From: Emticicia agri
Lineage (GTDB): Bacteria; Bacteroidota; Bacteroidia; Cytophagales; Spirosomataceae
Direction: 5' to 3'
DNA: 39,690 nucleotides
NCBI RefSeq assembly: GCF_004168285.1
Contig: NZ_SEWF01000048.1
Coordinates: 1-39,690, forward strand
Below the pieces are notes generated by a model that made no database searches, had not been told where the DNA came from, and was given only the letters and a program-made list of their open reading frames with translations. Position numbers and translations under genes: made by a program. Below are positions 17,760-25,360 of the stretch, piece by piece (positions within the stretch are counted from its first letter, which is position 1; every line of letters starts with the position of its first letter).

Positions 17760-17802
17760 AACAAGACAAGGCAATGTGAGTACACATAGTCCTTGTCTTG
17801 TT
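17760..17802. terminator. Bidirectional terminator between the GH63 and nfu-like genes
   Basis: A perfect 12-bp stem, AACAAGACAAGG (17760-17771) and CCTTGTCTTGTT (17791-17802), is extended by an inner ATGTG/CACAT pairing (17774-17787). It lies right behind the GH63 stop and 12 bases past the stop of the convergent nfu-like gene, with AT-rich flanks on both sides. Confidence 0.82.
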
Positions 17803-17814
17803 AATTTTAAAATG

Positions 17815-18426
17815 TTATTTGAACTGGAAATCCTGTCCCTCTGCCACAACCTCTTTTACTTCAGGAACCATCGTTGTTAATAAACGTTGGATACCATCAC
17901 GAAGCGTAACCGTTGAAGACGGGCAACCACTGCAAGAGCCTTGCAGATATACCTTTACTTGTCCGGTTATTTCATCAAAAGAGGCAAAATTAATAGCACC
18001 ACCATCTGATTCTACCGCAGGGCGCACATATTGGTCGAGCGTTGATTTGATTTTGGCAACTACCGCTGAATCATTGGCATCAATAATTAACGTATTTTTA
18101 TCAATGGTTTTTTGTGCAAAAACCGGATGATTCTGCTCGAAATATATCTTTAAAAATTTCTTTACATCATATACCACATCTTCCCATTCGGTTTCTTCTT
18201 CTTTCGATAACGTAATGAAATTGGAAGCGATGAAAATTCTTCTGACAAACGGAAACTGGAACAAATCGGCAGCCAATGGTGATGCTTTGCCTTCTTCTGC
18301 TGTAGAAGCGATTGTAGGATAATCGAACGATAGGCCTTCTGGAGCTAATTCAAAATTCAATACGAATTTCATTGAATTCGGATTAGGACTTAGCTCGGTA
18401 TAAATCATTGTTTGGCGTTGAAGCAT
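17815..18426 (-). CDS. Nfu-type iron-sulfur cluster carrier (Nfu_N plus NifU C-terminal domain)
   Basis: The 203-residue protein has an N-terminal Nfu_N domain (TELSPNPNSMKFVLN, residues 10-24, through about residue 100) and a C-terminal NifU-like domain with VRPAVESDGGAI (134-145) and the cluster-binding Cys165-x-x-Cys168 (GSCSGCPSS). Such proteins accept and deliver [4Fe-4S] clusters to target enzymes. The Met at residue 7 (MIYTELSPNPN, at 18408) is as good a start as the one given, since the first six residues are not typical of the family. The gene runs on the same strand as rpmA and rplU but is separated from them by a terminator and about 120 bases, so it is probably a separate unit. 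Confidence 0.93.
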   Translation of the reverse strand: MLQRQTMIYTELSPNPNSMKFVLNFELAPEGLSFDYPTIASTAEEGKASPLAADLFQFPFVRRIFIASNFITLSKEEETEWEDVVYDVKKFLKIYFEQNHPVFAQKTIDKNTLIIDANDSAVVAKIKSTLDQYVRPAVESDGGAINFASFDEITGQVKVYLQGSCSGCPSSTVTLRDGIQRLLTTMVPEVKEVVAEGQDFQFK

Positions 18427-18500
18427 GACAATAAAAAATATATTAAATGAATAGTGTCTGTTTCAGAACATTAATATGTCAGAATAAGTTTGGCAGGGCA

Positions 18501-18527
18501 TAAAAAAACCTGCCTTTGGGGCAGGTT
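18501..18527 (-). terminator. Rho-independent terminator of the rplU-rpmA operon
   Basis: On the minus strand AACCTGCC (18527..18520) and GGCAGGTT (18514..18507) form an 8-bp GC-rich stem with a 5-nt loop, followed by a T-run (18506..18502). It starts 21 bases after the rpmA stop codon. Confidence 0.88.
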
Positions 18528-18548
18528 CTCAAAAGTCTTTACAGAGGC

Positions 18549-18806
18549 TTATGCTTCTGCAACCACGTTAACGAAAGATTTTCCGTCACGTCCTTTTTTA
18601 AATTCTACAATACCGTCAGCTAATGCGAAAAGTGTATGGTCTCTACCAACACCTACATTGATACCCGGATTATGTCTGGTACCACGTTGACGAACAATGA
18701 TGTTTCCGGCGATAGCTGTTTGGCCGCCAAACAATTTAACGCCTAACCGTTTACTTTCTGATTCGCGACCGTTTTTCGACGAACCTACACCTTTTTTGTG
18801 TGCCAT
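18549..18806 (-). CDS. rpmA: 50S ribosomal protein bL27
   Basis: The 85-residue protein begins [20 protein letters not shown] and continues with [22 protein letters not shown] and [20 protein letters not shown], the complete bL27 sequence pattern. The long N-terminal tail reaches the peptidyl-transferase centre. An in-frame ATG at 18869 would add 21 residues unlike any bL27, so the start at 18806 was chosen. No Firmicutes-style cleavable N-terminal extension is present, since the mature-type AHKKG directly follows Met. It is the second gene of the rplU-rpmA operon, 68 bases after rplU. Confidence 0.97.
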   Translation of the reverse strand: MAHKKGVGSSKNGRESESKRLGVKLFGGQTAIAGNIIVRQRGTRHNPGINVGVGRDHTLFALADGIVEFKKGRDGKSFVNVVAEA

Positions 18807-18874
18807 GACCTTATTCTTTTTTAATTTTGAATTGCAATGAAATAATTTTGCAGCTGAATACTCAGCCAAATGTC

Positions 18875-19186
18875 TTACGCTGCGATTTCGTCGATTTGAA
18901 TTTTAGTCAAATACTGACGGTGACCGTTTTTCTTAACGTATCCTTTACGGCGTTTTTTCTTGAAAACGATTACTTTTTCGCCTTTAAGGTGTTCGATAAT
19001 AGTTGCTTTTACTGAAGCACCTTCTACGGTTGGAGCACCTACTGAAATAACTCCGCCGTTATCAACAAGAAGAACCTTGTCGAGTACAAGTTCAGCGTTC
19101 GCTTCGCCTTCTAACCTATGGGTATAAAGCGTACGACCCTTTTCAACTTTAAATTGCTGACCTGCGATTTCTACGATTGCGTACAT
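18875..19186 (-). CDS. rplU: 50S ribosomal protein bL21
   Basis: The 103-residue protein starts [18 protein letters not shown], the standard bL21 N-terminus. The [20 protein letters not shown] segment near residue 80 is the conserved rRNA-binding block. Full length is as expected. bL21 binds 23S rRNA early in 50S assembly. The gene heads the rplU-rpmA operon and is preceded by a consensus promoter and a leader of roughly 80 bases with a hairpin at its extreme 5' end. Confidence 0.97.
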   Translation of the reverse strand: MYAIVEIAGQQFKVEKGRTLYTHRLEGEANAELVLDKVLLVDNGGVISVGAPTVEGASVKATIIEHLKGEKVIVFKKKRRKGYVKKNGHRQYLTKIQIDEIAA

Positions 19187-19234
19187 TTTTTGAAAAGATA
19201 AATTTACAATGAATATTATTTTCTATACCTTCTT

Positions 19235-19260
19235 AGCAATTTCCATAGAAGGGAATTGCT
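19235..19260 (-). other. Hairpin at the 5' end of the rplU leader
   Basis: On the minus strand AGCAATTCCC-TTCTAT-GGAAATTGCT forms a 10-bp stem with one mismatch. The promoter at 19272-19302 predicts a transcript start near 19265, which places this stem at the very 5' end of the mRNA. It could stabilise the message or act as a ribosomal-protein leader. It lies about 50 bases from the start codon, so direct blocking of the RBS is unlikely. Confidence 0.5.
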
Positions 19261-19271
19261 GATTCGGGGTG

Positions 19272-19302
19272 CAAAGTTAATAATATAATTTTGTTTTTCA
19301 AA
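19272..19302 (-). promoter_or_regulatory. Promoter of rplU-rpmA
   Basis: On the minus strand TTTG (19302..19299), 19 bases, then TAACTTTG (19279..19272) match the Bacteroidota -33/-7 consensus exactly. It is about 85 bases upstream of the rplU ATG. Confidence 0.87.
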
Positions 19303-19305
19303 CTG

Positions 19306-19335
19306 TTGGATTCTATGTTTTTTTTTATAAAATTG
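19306..19335 (+). promoter_or_regulatory. Candidate promoter of the CBS-domain gene
   Basis: TTG (19306-19308), 19 bases, then TAAAATTG (19328-19335) match the consensus with one -7 mismatch. It stands back to back with the rplU promoter and 33 bases before the ATG at 19369. Confidence 0.45.
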
Positions 19336-19368
19336 TGTTCGTTTAATCATCTATAAATAGCAGAACCT

Positions 19369-19806
19369 ATGAAAATTCGTCAGATATTGCAAAAAAAGAA
19401 AATAAATGCCCTTTTCTCGGTTTCATCTGATACAACTGTATATGATGCCCTGGTAGAAATGGCAGATAAAAACATTGGAGCAGTGTTAGTGATAGATAAT
19501 GAAAAACTTTCGGGTATTTTCTCTGAAAGAGACTATGCACGTAAGATTGTGCTGAAAGGACTACACTCTGATGAAACATTGGTTAAAGATGTAATGACCT
19601 CTAAGGTGATTACCATTGACCTGGAAGATAAGCTGGAAGATGCCATGCAGATTATGTCAGATAAGCATATCAGACACTTACCTGTAATGGACGGAAAAGA
19701 ACTGGTAGGTATTATTTCTATCAACGACGTAGTAAGCACCATTATTAATGAGCAAAAGTCACAGATTGCCTCACTGGAAAGCTATATTTCGGGCAGTTAT
19801 GCCTAA
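19369..19806 (+). CDS. Two-CBS-domain protein
   Basis: The 145-residue protein consists of a tandem CBS pair (about 8-62 and 72-132) and nothing else. The first repeat shows TTVYDALVEMADKNIGAVLVID and IFSERDYARKIVL. The second shows VITIDLEDKLEDAMQIMSDKHIRHLPVMD and GIISINDVV, the regular CBS pattern. Such stand-alone Bateman modules bind adenine nucleotides (AMP, ATP, NAD) and sense energy charge. The regulated partner is not encoded next to it. The gene diverges from rplU and is followed by a perfect 10-bp hairpin. Confidence 0.92.
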   Translation: MKIRQILQKKKINALFSVSSDTTVYDALVEMADKNIGAVLVIDNEKLSGIFSERDYARKIVLKGLHSDETLVKDVMTSKVITIDLEDKLEDAMQIMSDKHIRHLPVMDGKELVGIISINDVVSTIINEQKSQIASLESYISGSYA

Positions 19807-19913
19807 TAAGAATTTATTGAATTAGCGATTGTGTGATTTAGTGATTTGATTATACCGATCAATGGTGATGAATTAACTTTATGGCATTTATTTTTAATAG
19901 ATTTAATAAGTAT

Positions 19914-19936
19914 AAGCGAAGCCCAAGGCTTCGCTT
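19914..19936 (+). terminator. Short perfect hairpin between the CBS and DUF2721 genes
   Basis: AAGCGAAGCC (19914-19923), CAA loop, GGCTTCGCTT (19927-19936) is a perfect 10-bp stem. It could end the CBS transcript, although the T-run after it is weak (CTTCAT). It ends only 9 bases before the next ATG, so it may also affect that gene's translation. Confidence 0.5.
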
Positions 19937-19945
19937 CTTCATATA

Positions 19946-20395
19946 ATGGAACTTACTATTAGTACTCCGGCACTTCTTTTTTCTACAGTTTCATTACTGA
20001 TGATTGCTTTTACCAATCGGTTTCTGGCACTGGCAAGCTTGATTCGGGACTTACACGTGAAATACAAAACCGAAGAAGAAAAAGAAAATATTATTGCACA
20101 GATTATAGGCTTGAAACGTCGCATCAGAATTGTAAGAAATATACAAATCATTGCCATTTCGAGCTTATTACTGAGTGCGGTGTGTATGTTATTGATATTT
20201 TTGCAGAAAGAACTGGCCGCCAAATGGTTTTTTGGCGGTGCTTTAACCTTACAGATAGTAGCCCTTACCTTATCTGTACGGGAAATAACACTCTCTATGA
20301 ATGCACTGGAACTGGAGCTCAGCGATATTGCAGAATTAATTTCTCCGGCTTCTCATAGGAGACGTAAGAAAGAACATACTTCGCACAAAGAGTGA
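19946..20395 (+). CDS. DUF2721-family small membrane protein
   Basis: The 149-residue protein has three predicted membrane helices: about 5-32 (PALLFSTVSLLMIAFTNRF), about 66-85 (IIAISSLLLSAVCMLLIF) and about 92-110. A charged cytosolic loop (EEEKENIIAQIIGLKRRIRIVRN) sits between the first two and a basic tail ends the protein. The TPALLFSTVSLLMIAFTNRF start with the following RFLALASLIRDLH is the DUF2721 signature. Function is unknown in the family. It has no clear partner. An A/T-rich hairpin with a T-run follows its stop. Confidence 0.85.
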   Translation: MELTISTPALLFSTVSLLMIAFTNRFLALASLIRDLHVKYKTEEEKENIIAQIIGLKRRIRIVRNIQIIAISSLLLSAVCMLLIFLQKELAAKWFFGGALTLQIVALTLSVREITLSMNALELELSDIAELISPASHRRRKKEHTSHKE

Positions 20396-20423
20396 CCAAT
20401 CAATAGAATTTTTCAAAAAAATG

Positions 20424-20470
20424 ACTTAATAAGAGGCTTTATGCTTACTTTTATTAAGTTATTTTTTTTT
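20424..20470 (+). terminator. AT-rich terminator after the DUF2721 gene
   Basis: ACTTAATAA (20424-20432) pairs with TTATTAAGT (20451-20459) and is followed by TATTTTTTTTT. The stem is AT-only apart from one G-C pair and the loop is 18 nt, so it is a weak candidate. It ends just before the AraC-type gene's ATG. Confidence 0.5.
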
Positions 20471-20472
20471 AA

Positions 20473-21297
20473 ATGCTTTATAGAAAAATTGTCCCTTCGT
20501 TGCCATTGCAAAAACTCGTAGAATGTTATTACATCTGGGAGAACAATGGGCTTATGGGGCAACCACTTACTATTGAATCACCACCCACTGGTTTTGTTTC
20601 GATGGTATTTAATTATGGCGATTTCTATAAAACTTCCTCTACATTTAATAGCTCAGATTTTGTTTCAGCACCCAGAACCTTTATTTCAGGTCAGGCTACA
20701 AAAGCATACAAGCTTTTATTGACGGGTAGAATAGGGATGATTGGCATCGTTTTTCGTCCAACCGCAGTCAATGTATTATTTGGGATTCAGATGTATGAAC
20801 TCAATGACGAAAGGTTAGATTTGAGAGATGTAGTAGGTAAAGAAGTTGTACCTGTTCAGGAAAGAATCATGGAAGCGCATAGCCATCAGGAAAGAATAGA
20901 TATCATTGAAAAATTTCTGCTTATGAAGCTCATGAGTTGTAAAAATCCATTGAATCAGACTGATTTTGCCGCAAATCTGATTGTGGAACAGAATGGGATT
21001 ATTAATATTTCAAAAATGATGGAAGAACTCTACGTGTGCCGCAGGCAATTAGAGCGACAGTTTTTACAAAAGGTGGGAATAAGTCCAAAATACTATGCCC
21101 GGATACGCCGAATCAGTCATCTGTGCTCAGTAATGGCTAAAAAACAATGGCAAATTTCAGACTGGCACGATTTGATTTTTCAGATGGGTTATTATGACCA
21201 ATCACATTTCATTAAAGAATTTACGGCTTTCACTGGTAAATCTCCTTCTTTCTACTTGAAAAACAATGTTGAGTTAAGTAATTATCTGCAACGATAA
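20473..21297 (+). CDS. AraC-family transcriptional regulator
   Basis: The 274-residue protein has an N-terminal sensory part (about 1-150; ESPPTGFVSMVFNYGD and GMIGIVFRPTAVNVLFG resemble the DUF6597-type domain of AraC proteins). A C-terminal double helix-turn-helix follows (about 168-265), with ISKMMEELYVCRRQLERQF as the first HTH and LIFQMGYYDQSHFIKEFTAFTGKSP as the canonical second HTH and AraC signature. It is likely an activator responding to a small molecule. Two exported or cytosolic small proteins (DinB-like, SnoaL-like) follow on the same strand after 171 bases and are candidate targets. The inducer is unknown. Confidence 0.92.
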   Translation: MLYRKIVPSLPLQKLVECYYIWENNGLMGQPLTIESPPTGFVSMVFNYGDFYKTSSTFNSSDFVSAPRTFISGQATKAYKLLLTGRIGMIGIVFRPTAVNVLFGIQMYELNDERLDLRDVVGKEVVPVQERIMEAHSHQERIDIIEKFLLMKLMSCKNPLNQTDFAANLIVEQNGIINISKMMEELYVCRRQLERQFLQKVGISPKYYARIRRISHLCSVMAKKQWQISDWHDLIFQMGYYDQSHFIKEFTAFTGKSPSFYLKNNVELSNYLQR

Positions 21298-21468
21298 CCC
21301 CAAACTTATGCGTCTGCCGAAAGATGTCGCATTTTTACAATATATTCCATAAGCGTTTATCGAATTTTGTCTTGCTTTTAGGGCATAAGTAATGAAATAA
21401 TTTTCATTTTCTTAGTCTGAAGAAGCATTTTAACAAATTATTTTAGTAGATAAATCTTATTTTATGTT

Positions 21469-22062
21469 ATGAAAAAGCTAATCTTTTTTTTATTAATTAC
21501 AGTATCTGCCAGTGCGCAGGAAAAATTATGGACAGAGAATGATAGACAGGAACTGATTGCCAATCTGAAAAAAACAAGGGATAGTCTGGTTAAAGAAACG
21601 GCAAACCTGAGTATGGAACAATGGAATTTCAGAGAATCGCCTGAACGATGGACAATTGGCGAAATAGTAGAGCATTTAGGCTTATGGGAACGCATTTTTG
21701 CCCGTGAAACCAATATTGCTTTGCGAAGCAAACCAACACCTGAACTGAATGCCTCCTCAAAACCTGATAGCTGGTATATCGACTTTATTATGGAAGATAA
21801 AGTACATAATGCGCCTGACTATGCCCGTCCGACAGGTGCTATGCAAGGCAAAGACAATCTTACGGCTTTTCTTAAAATCAGAGAACAGACTATTAGTTTT
21901 GTAGAAACCACGCAAGCAGATTTTAAAGTGCATTTTGAACCAGTTGGTGGTGGCGCATACCGAAATGTACATCAGCTATTTATTGTTCAGTGGGGGCATG
22001 TCTCTCGTCATATCAAACAAATTAAAAAAGTAAAAAATCATCCCAATTATCCGGCATTATAA
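21469..22062 (+). CDS. Exported DinB-like (DUF664-type) metal-binding protein
   Basis: The 197-residue protein carries a signal peptide (MKKLIFFLLITVSASAQ, cleavage after about residue 16) in front of a DinB-like four-helix bundle. The usual metal triad seems present: His69 in IGEIVEHLGLWE, and His177 and His181 in QWGHVSRHIKQIKK. DinB/YfiT proteins are mostly cytosolic thiol-transferases or hydrolases, so an exported version is somewhat unusual, though known in Bacteroidota. The substrate is unknown. The SnoaL-like gene follows after 19 bases, so the two are probably co-transcribed, possibly under the AraC regulator upstream. Confidence 0.85.
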   Translation: MKKLIFFLLITVSASAQEKLWTENDRQELIANLKKTRDSLVKETANLSMEQWNFRESPERWTIGEIVEHLGLWERIFARETNIALRSKPTPELNASSKPDSWYIDFIMEDKVHNAPDYARPTGAMQGKDNLTAFLKIREQTISFVETTQADFKVHFEPVGGGAYRNVHQLFIVQWGHVSRHIKQIKKVKNHPNYPAL

Positions 22063-22081
22063 ATTTTTATCAGATATTCTT

Positions 22082-22528
22082 ATGAAAACTATTGAACAAA
22101 TCGAAACAACCACAGACCTTACCCGTAAAGGAACTTGTGTTGAATTTTTTTCTGCCTATCAGGACCTTGATATCGACCGTATGGTAGGCTTATTCACGGC
22201 TGATGCTACCATTGATTTTAAGCCATTAGGTGAAAATGGAAAAGGTAAAATTAATGAATTAGGAAGAGGATTATGGAGTGCTTTAATAGATGCATTCCCC
22301 GACCTTGATAATACAATTGATACTTTTGATGTGGCCGGAGACAAAGTTACCTGTTATGTTACAATTTTTGGTACGCAAACAAAAGAATTTGCAGGCATAC
22401 CAAGTAAAGGATTAAGATTTGAAAGCGACCATATTTTTGTTTTTGAATTTAATGAAGATGATAAAGCCACATCGCTTTCTATTGACTGGAATCATGCCAG
22501 TTTTGCACAACAATTAGGCGTAGAATAA
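22082..22528 (+). CDS. SnoaL-like / NTF2-fold protein
   Basis: The 148-residue cytosolic protein has the NTF2-like alpha+beta barrel pattern: an N-terminal helix pair ending in FFSAYQDLDIDRMVGLFTADATIDFKP (split across about 23-48), then GLWSALIDAFPDLDNTIDTF and a set of beta strands with KEFAGIPSKGLRFESDHIFVFEF. This arrangement is typical of the SnoaL polyketide-cyclase / 'ester cyclase' group, in which the pocket binds a small hydrophobic substrate. Many members have no known function. It is the last gene of the DinB-SnoaL unit and ends at a strong hairpin terminator. Confidence 0.85.
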   Translation: MKTIEQIETTTDLTRKGTCVEFFSAYQDLDIDRMVGLFTADATIDFKPLGENGKGKINELGRGLWSALIDAFPDLDNTIDTFDVAGDKVTCYVTIFGTQTKEFAGIPSKGLRFESDHIFVFEFNEDDKATSLSIDWNHASFAQQLGVE

Positions 22529-22548
22529 GATTTCAAAACTTCGTTTAT

Positions 22549-22600
22549 TAAGTAGCCATTATCTGAAACAAACCAGAATAATGGCTACTTATTTTATTTT
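22549..22600. terminator. Bidirectional terminator between the SnoaL-like and DUF4846 genes
   Basis: A perfect 14-bp stem, TAAGTAGCCATTAT (22549-22562) and ATAATGGCTACTTA (22578-22591), is followed by a T-rich tract. It lies 20 bases past the SnoaL stop and before the end of the convergent DUF4846 gene. Confidence 0.82.
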
Positions 22601-22618
22601 GATGACGTAATAGAGTTC

Positions 22619-23473
22619 TTACTTACTTTCCCAGGATTTTAAATGACTGGTTTTAAATGCCCATTCAGGAGTAATTACCTCATCTATAGTATTAGCCGAA
22701 TACCAGGGGCTTGATGATTTATCGTTTGGGTTTTTCAGAATCTGAATTTCCTGTGCAGGCATATAGCTTTGCGCCAGTAAGAATACTCTCTCCCCTTTGG
22801 CGTTTTCGGCAGCATCAACTACAATAACAGCATGACCCGGTGAACCACCCATAATAAATACATCTCCAATAGCTATATTGCTGAAGTCTTTAGGATAAAG
22901 TGTTTTTTCAAGCGAAAGCGTTCCCGCATAAGCAAAAACAAAGTTCAGGTACTTTCTGAAATCTTTATAAGTATTTGAGGGGGTAGCAGATTTCTGCCAG
23001 TAAGTCTGGTTTCCTTTTACCATTACTCTGTTGCCTTTCATCCACTCGGTATAAGGTACATAAAAGCCGTTTGTGAGGTTGAAGGCAATTTTTTCGTAGG
23101 CTTTCTGTGCATAAAAGTATTCAGCCCGTAAACGGATAATCGCATCGGCACACTGTTGCAGATTCTTGTTATCAATGTCTATATCTACTACCGCTTCGTA
23201 CACATCTTTGTATTTGATGCTCCCATCATAATATTTCACTTTCGCGCCTGCGGCTTTCAGTGGGAGATTCTGTAAATAATAAGAAAAAGACGACTGTTGA
23301 ACAGGCTTTCTTTTGAACCCTTTAGGTACATCGAATCTGGATAGAATGTTTGTGCCATTTTCGTTAATCAGCGAATTATGATGGGTATATGTGGGGTAAT
23401 TAACTAATTGCGTGCAATAGATAAAGGCAGATAATAACAAGGTAATATAGCCTGATTTAACTAAAGTTTTCAT
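22619..23473 (-). CDS. DUF4846-family exported protein
   Basis: The 284-residue protein has a signal peptide or N-terminal anchor (KSGYITLLLSAFIYC, with Cys20 in a non-canonical lipobox position). The body matches the DUF4846 pattern: RFDVPKGFKR, SYYLQNLPLK, then VDIDIDNKNLQQCADAIIRLRAEYFY, a WMKGNR segment, IAIGDVFIMGGSPGHAVIVVD (split across about 204-224) and PWYSANTIDEVITPEWAF. The PGHAVIVVD part resembles cysteine/papain-like or NlpC-type cores in outline, but no catalytic Cys is evident. Function is unknown in the family. It is the last gene of a four-gene minus-strand operon. Confidence 0.85.
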   Translation of the reverse strand: MKTLVKSGYITLLLSAFIYCTQLVNYPTYTHHNSLINENGTNILSRFDVPKGFKRKPVQQSSFSYYLQNLPLKAAGAKVKYYDGSIKYKDVYEAVVDIDIDNKNLQQCADAIIRLRAEYFYAQKAYEKIAFNLTNGFYVPYTEWMKGNRVMVKGNQTYWQKSATPSNTYKDFRKYLNFVFAYAGTLSLEKTLYPKDFSNIAIGDVFIMGGSPGHAVIVVDAAENAKGERVFLLAQSYMPAQEIQILKNPNDKSSSPWYSANTIDEVITPEWAFKTSHLKSWESK

Positions 23474-23530
23474 TGAACAGGTGATTTAAAATAGCTTTTG
23501 TTTGTATAACGAAAACTTTAGTTATATGTT

Positions 23531-24178
23531 TTATGTACGACGGCTAACTAATAAACCCTGAATAATAAGGTATTGTGCTACTACGTAAGTAGCCATAATC
23601 CAGAGTCCTGATAGAGGAATATTGACCACAAATTTACTAAGTGCAATAAGCGAATCGGAGAGTATAAACAAGATGGCACCAATCAGCACCAATTGATAAC
23701 TTTTATCATTTACTTTTCTTTCGCTGGCTCTGATTCCCATCAGCGTAATCACTATTGAATAGATGATAATCGGAATTTTAAAATCGCCGGGTAACTTGTT
23801 GAACAGGAAAAAAAGTAATAGGCATGAATACGAAACAAAGGGTAGCCAACGAAAGTACAACGATTTACCCTCTTGCTGAAATAATATAACATAACAAACC
23901 TGGGCTAACAGAAATGCTCCTAAGCCCAATAAAAAATACAACTGATTTTGTTTTTGAAACATCAGAAATGTATCGCCCAGACAAGAAAAAAACAAGGCTA
24001 ACAGTACAATCTTGTCTCTTTTATTGAGAGTTGCTTGGATATGCTGGAAATAAAAAAATCCTAATGTAATCATCAGGAGAGGTTTTGTAAGATAGCCAAG
24101 CCATTCGTTTTCGATAATACCCGAAATAATATTTATGAGGGAAAGCGTAAAGAAAATAAAAGTCTGGTTACGGTTCAT
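23531..24178 (-). CDS. YhhN-family lysoplasmalogenase-like membrane protein
   Basis: The 215-residue protein has about eight membrane helices. The YhhN/TMEM86 signature residues are seen in YLTKPLLMITLG (about 29-40), FSCLGDTFLMF (about 64-74), LGAFLLAQVCYVILF (about 85-99) and GAILFILSDSLIALSKF (about 168-184), with the paired Asp residues that are thought to be catalytic in the family. Members hydrolyse the vinyl-ether bond of lysoplasmalogens. Bacteria without plasmalogens also carry them, so the true substrate here is open. It lies 13 bases after the M28 peptidase gene and 57 bases before DUF4846 in the same operon. Confidence 0.87.
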   Translation of the reverse strand: MNRNQTFIFFTLSLINIISGIIENEWLGYLTKPLLMITLGFFYFQHIQATLNKRDKIVLLALFFSCLGDTFLMFQKQNQLYFLLGLGAFLLAQVCYVILFQQEGKSLYFRWLPFVSYSCLLLFFLFNKLPGDFKIPIIIYSIVITLMGIRASERKVNDKSYQLVLIGAILFILSDSLIALSKFVVNIPLSGLWIMATYVVAQYLIIQGLLVSRRT

Positions 24179-24191
24179 AGGGTGAGGAAGG

Positions 24192-25337
24192 TTAAGTTTG
24201 GTTGAGTTGTTCTCCGATTTTCTCTGCTAATATAATAGCCTTTTCCATAGGTACGAAATCTACGTTTGAAAGAATATCGGTAGGGCGATGAATATTTGGC
24301 ATCCGGCCCTTGCTATCCAATGCCGCCAATGTTACTGCAGGAATGCCTGCCCGCTGAAACCAGACTGAGTCGAAATCTGCTGTGTGCCAGGCTCCGGTGG
24401 TTACTTCTTTTAGTGTGGGTAGTTCAGAAACCGATTGCCGGGCTATCTGTGTCAGTTTATTATCATAAACAATATTCGACCAACTGCCTGTTTGTGTAAT
24501 AATTTTCAGGTTACCATTGCCTAAAGTATCAAAATTAATTAGATAAGTTTCTTTATTGAACTCGGTATAATGTTTTTTCATATAGGCTCTTGAGCCAATC
24601 ATGCCCACTTCTTCGGCACCTGTTAATACCAATTCAACTTCGAGGTTCTCAAGGTTTCTGCCCCAGAGTTTTTGAGCCGTGGCAATGGCTGCTGCTGCTC
24701 CTGTTGCATTATCAGAAGCACCGTTTGAGTAGCCTAAACGAAAATAATCAATAGTACCTACTATACCCTGTAACAGAAAATAAAAGGCTAAAATATTGCC
24801 TAATAATAAGATGAAAGTATTGGGAAGAAGAAACTGTGAAATAGCTACAAACTGTGCAAGTATCATCAGAAACAAACTTATTTTTAATGATTGTCTGAAA
24901 TTGCCAACCATTTCAGGGCGATAAAGTACTGAAATAGGGGCGGTATCCCAGTGCGCCATCAGAATCAGCTTTTTGGGCTTGGGTGTTTCTTTGCTTTTAG
25001 TCTTGACAATCAGATTATAAGTAGTAACCAATGGTGGAAAACCAGTAACAGGCGAAGCATACCAATTAAAGTAGAGCATAGCCATTGTTACAAAAATGAG
25101 GGTCAGAAAAAGCCCGGCAATAGGAGAGAAGTTAAGAGCCAATAAACCTACAACTATACCACCAATGAGCCACCAAACGATAGAAATATACGTTTTAGGT
25201 GTTCTGAACGACTCTCTGGTTACTTCCTGTTCCGCAAACAAACTGGTTAGGTACTCAAGCACAGGAATTTCGTGAGCTGTAGCTACACCTCTGTTCGGAA
25301 AAGATGCCAGTTTTTCTACAATTTGTTTGGGTGTCAT
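24192..25337 (-). CDS. M28-family zinc aminopeptidase-like membrane protein
   Basis: The 381-residue protein joins an M28 peptidase domain to two pairs of membrane helices (about 51-90 and 152-195) inserted near the N-terminus. Metal and catalytic residues are all in place: His129 in MAHWDT, bridging Asp209 in GASDNATGAAA, the Glu242/Glu243 pair in TGAEEVG, Asp270 in NFDTLG and His350 in IHRPTD. The enzyme should be an active di-zinc exopeptidase anchored in the inner membrane. Which side the active site faces cannot be decided. The gene sits 23 bases after the deoxyribonucleotidase gene and 13 bases before the lysoplasmalogenase gene. Confidence 0.9.
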   Translation of the reverse strand: MTPKQIVEKLASFPNRGVATAHEIPVLEYLTSLFAEQEVTRESFRTPKTYISIVWWLIGGIVVGLLALNFSPIAGLFLTLIFVTMAMLYFNWYASPVTGFPPLVTTYNLIVKTKSKETPKPKKLILMAHWDTAPISVLYRPEMVGNFRQSLKISLFLMILAQFVAISQFLLPNTFILLLGNILAFYFLLQGIVGTIDYFRLGYSNGASDNATGAAAAIATAQKLWGRNLENLEVELVLTGAEEVGMIGSRAYMKKHYTEFNKETYLINFDTLGNGNLKIITQTGSWSNIVYDNKLTQIARQSVSELPTLKEVTTGAWHTADFDSVWFQRAGIPAVTLAALDSKGRMPNIHRPTDILSNVDFVPMEKAIILAEKIGEQLNQT

Positions 25338-25360
25338 AGGTGTAGGCTTAGTGGTTAGGT

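Noticed and set aside
18807-18869. N-terminal extension of bL27 from the ATG at 18869
   Set aside because: Family sequence starts at MAHKKG; the added residues show no similarity to the known cleaved N-terminus.
21298-21468. Promoter or small RNA between the AraC and DinB-like genes
   Set aside because: No TAnnTTTG element and no stable hairpin could be found by eye.
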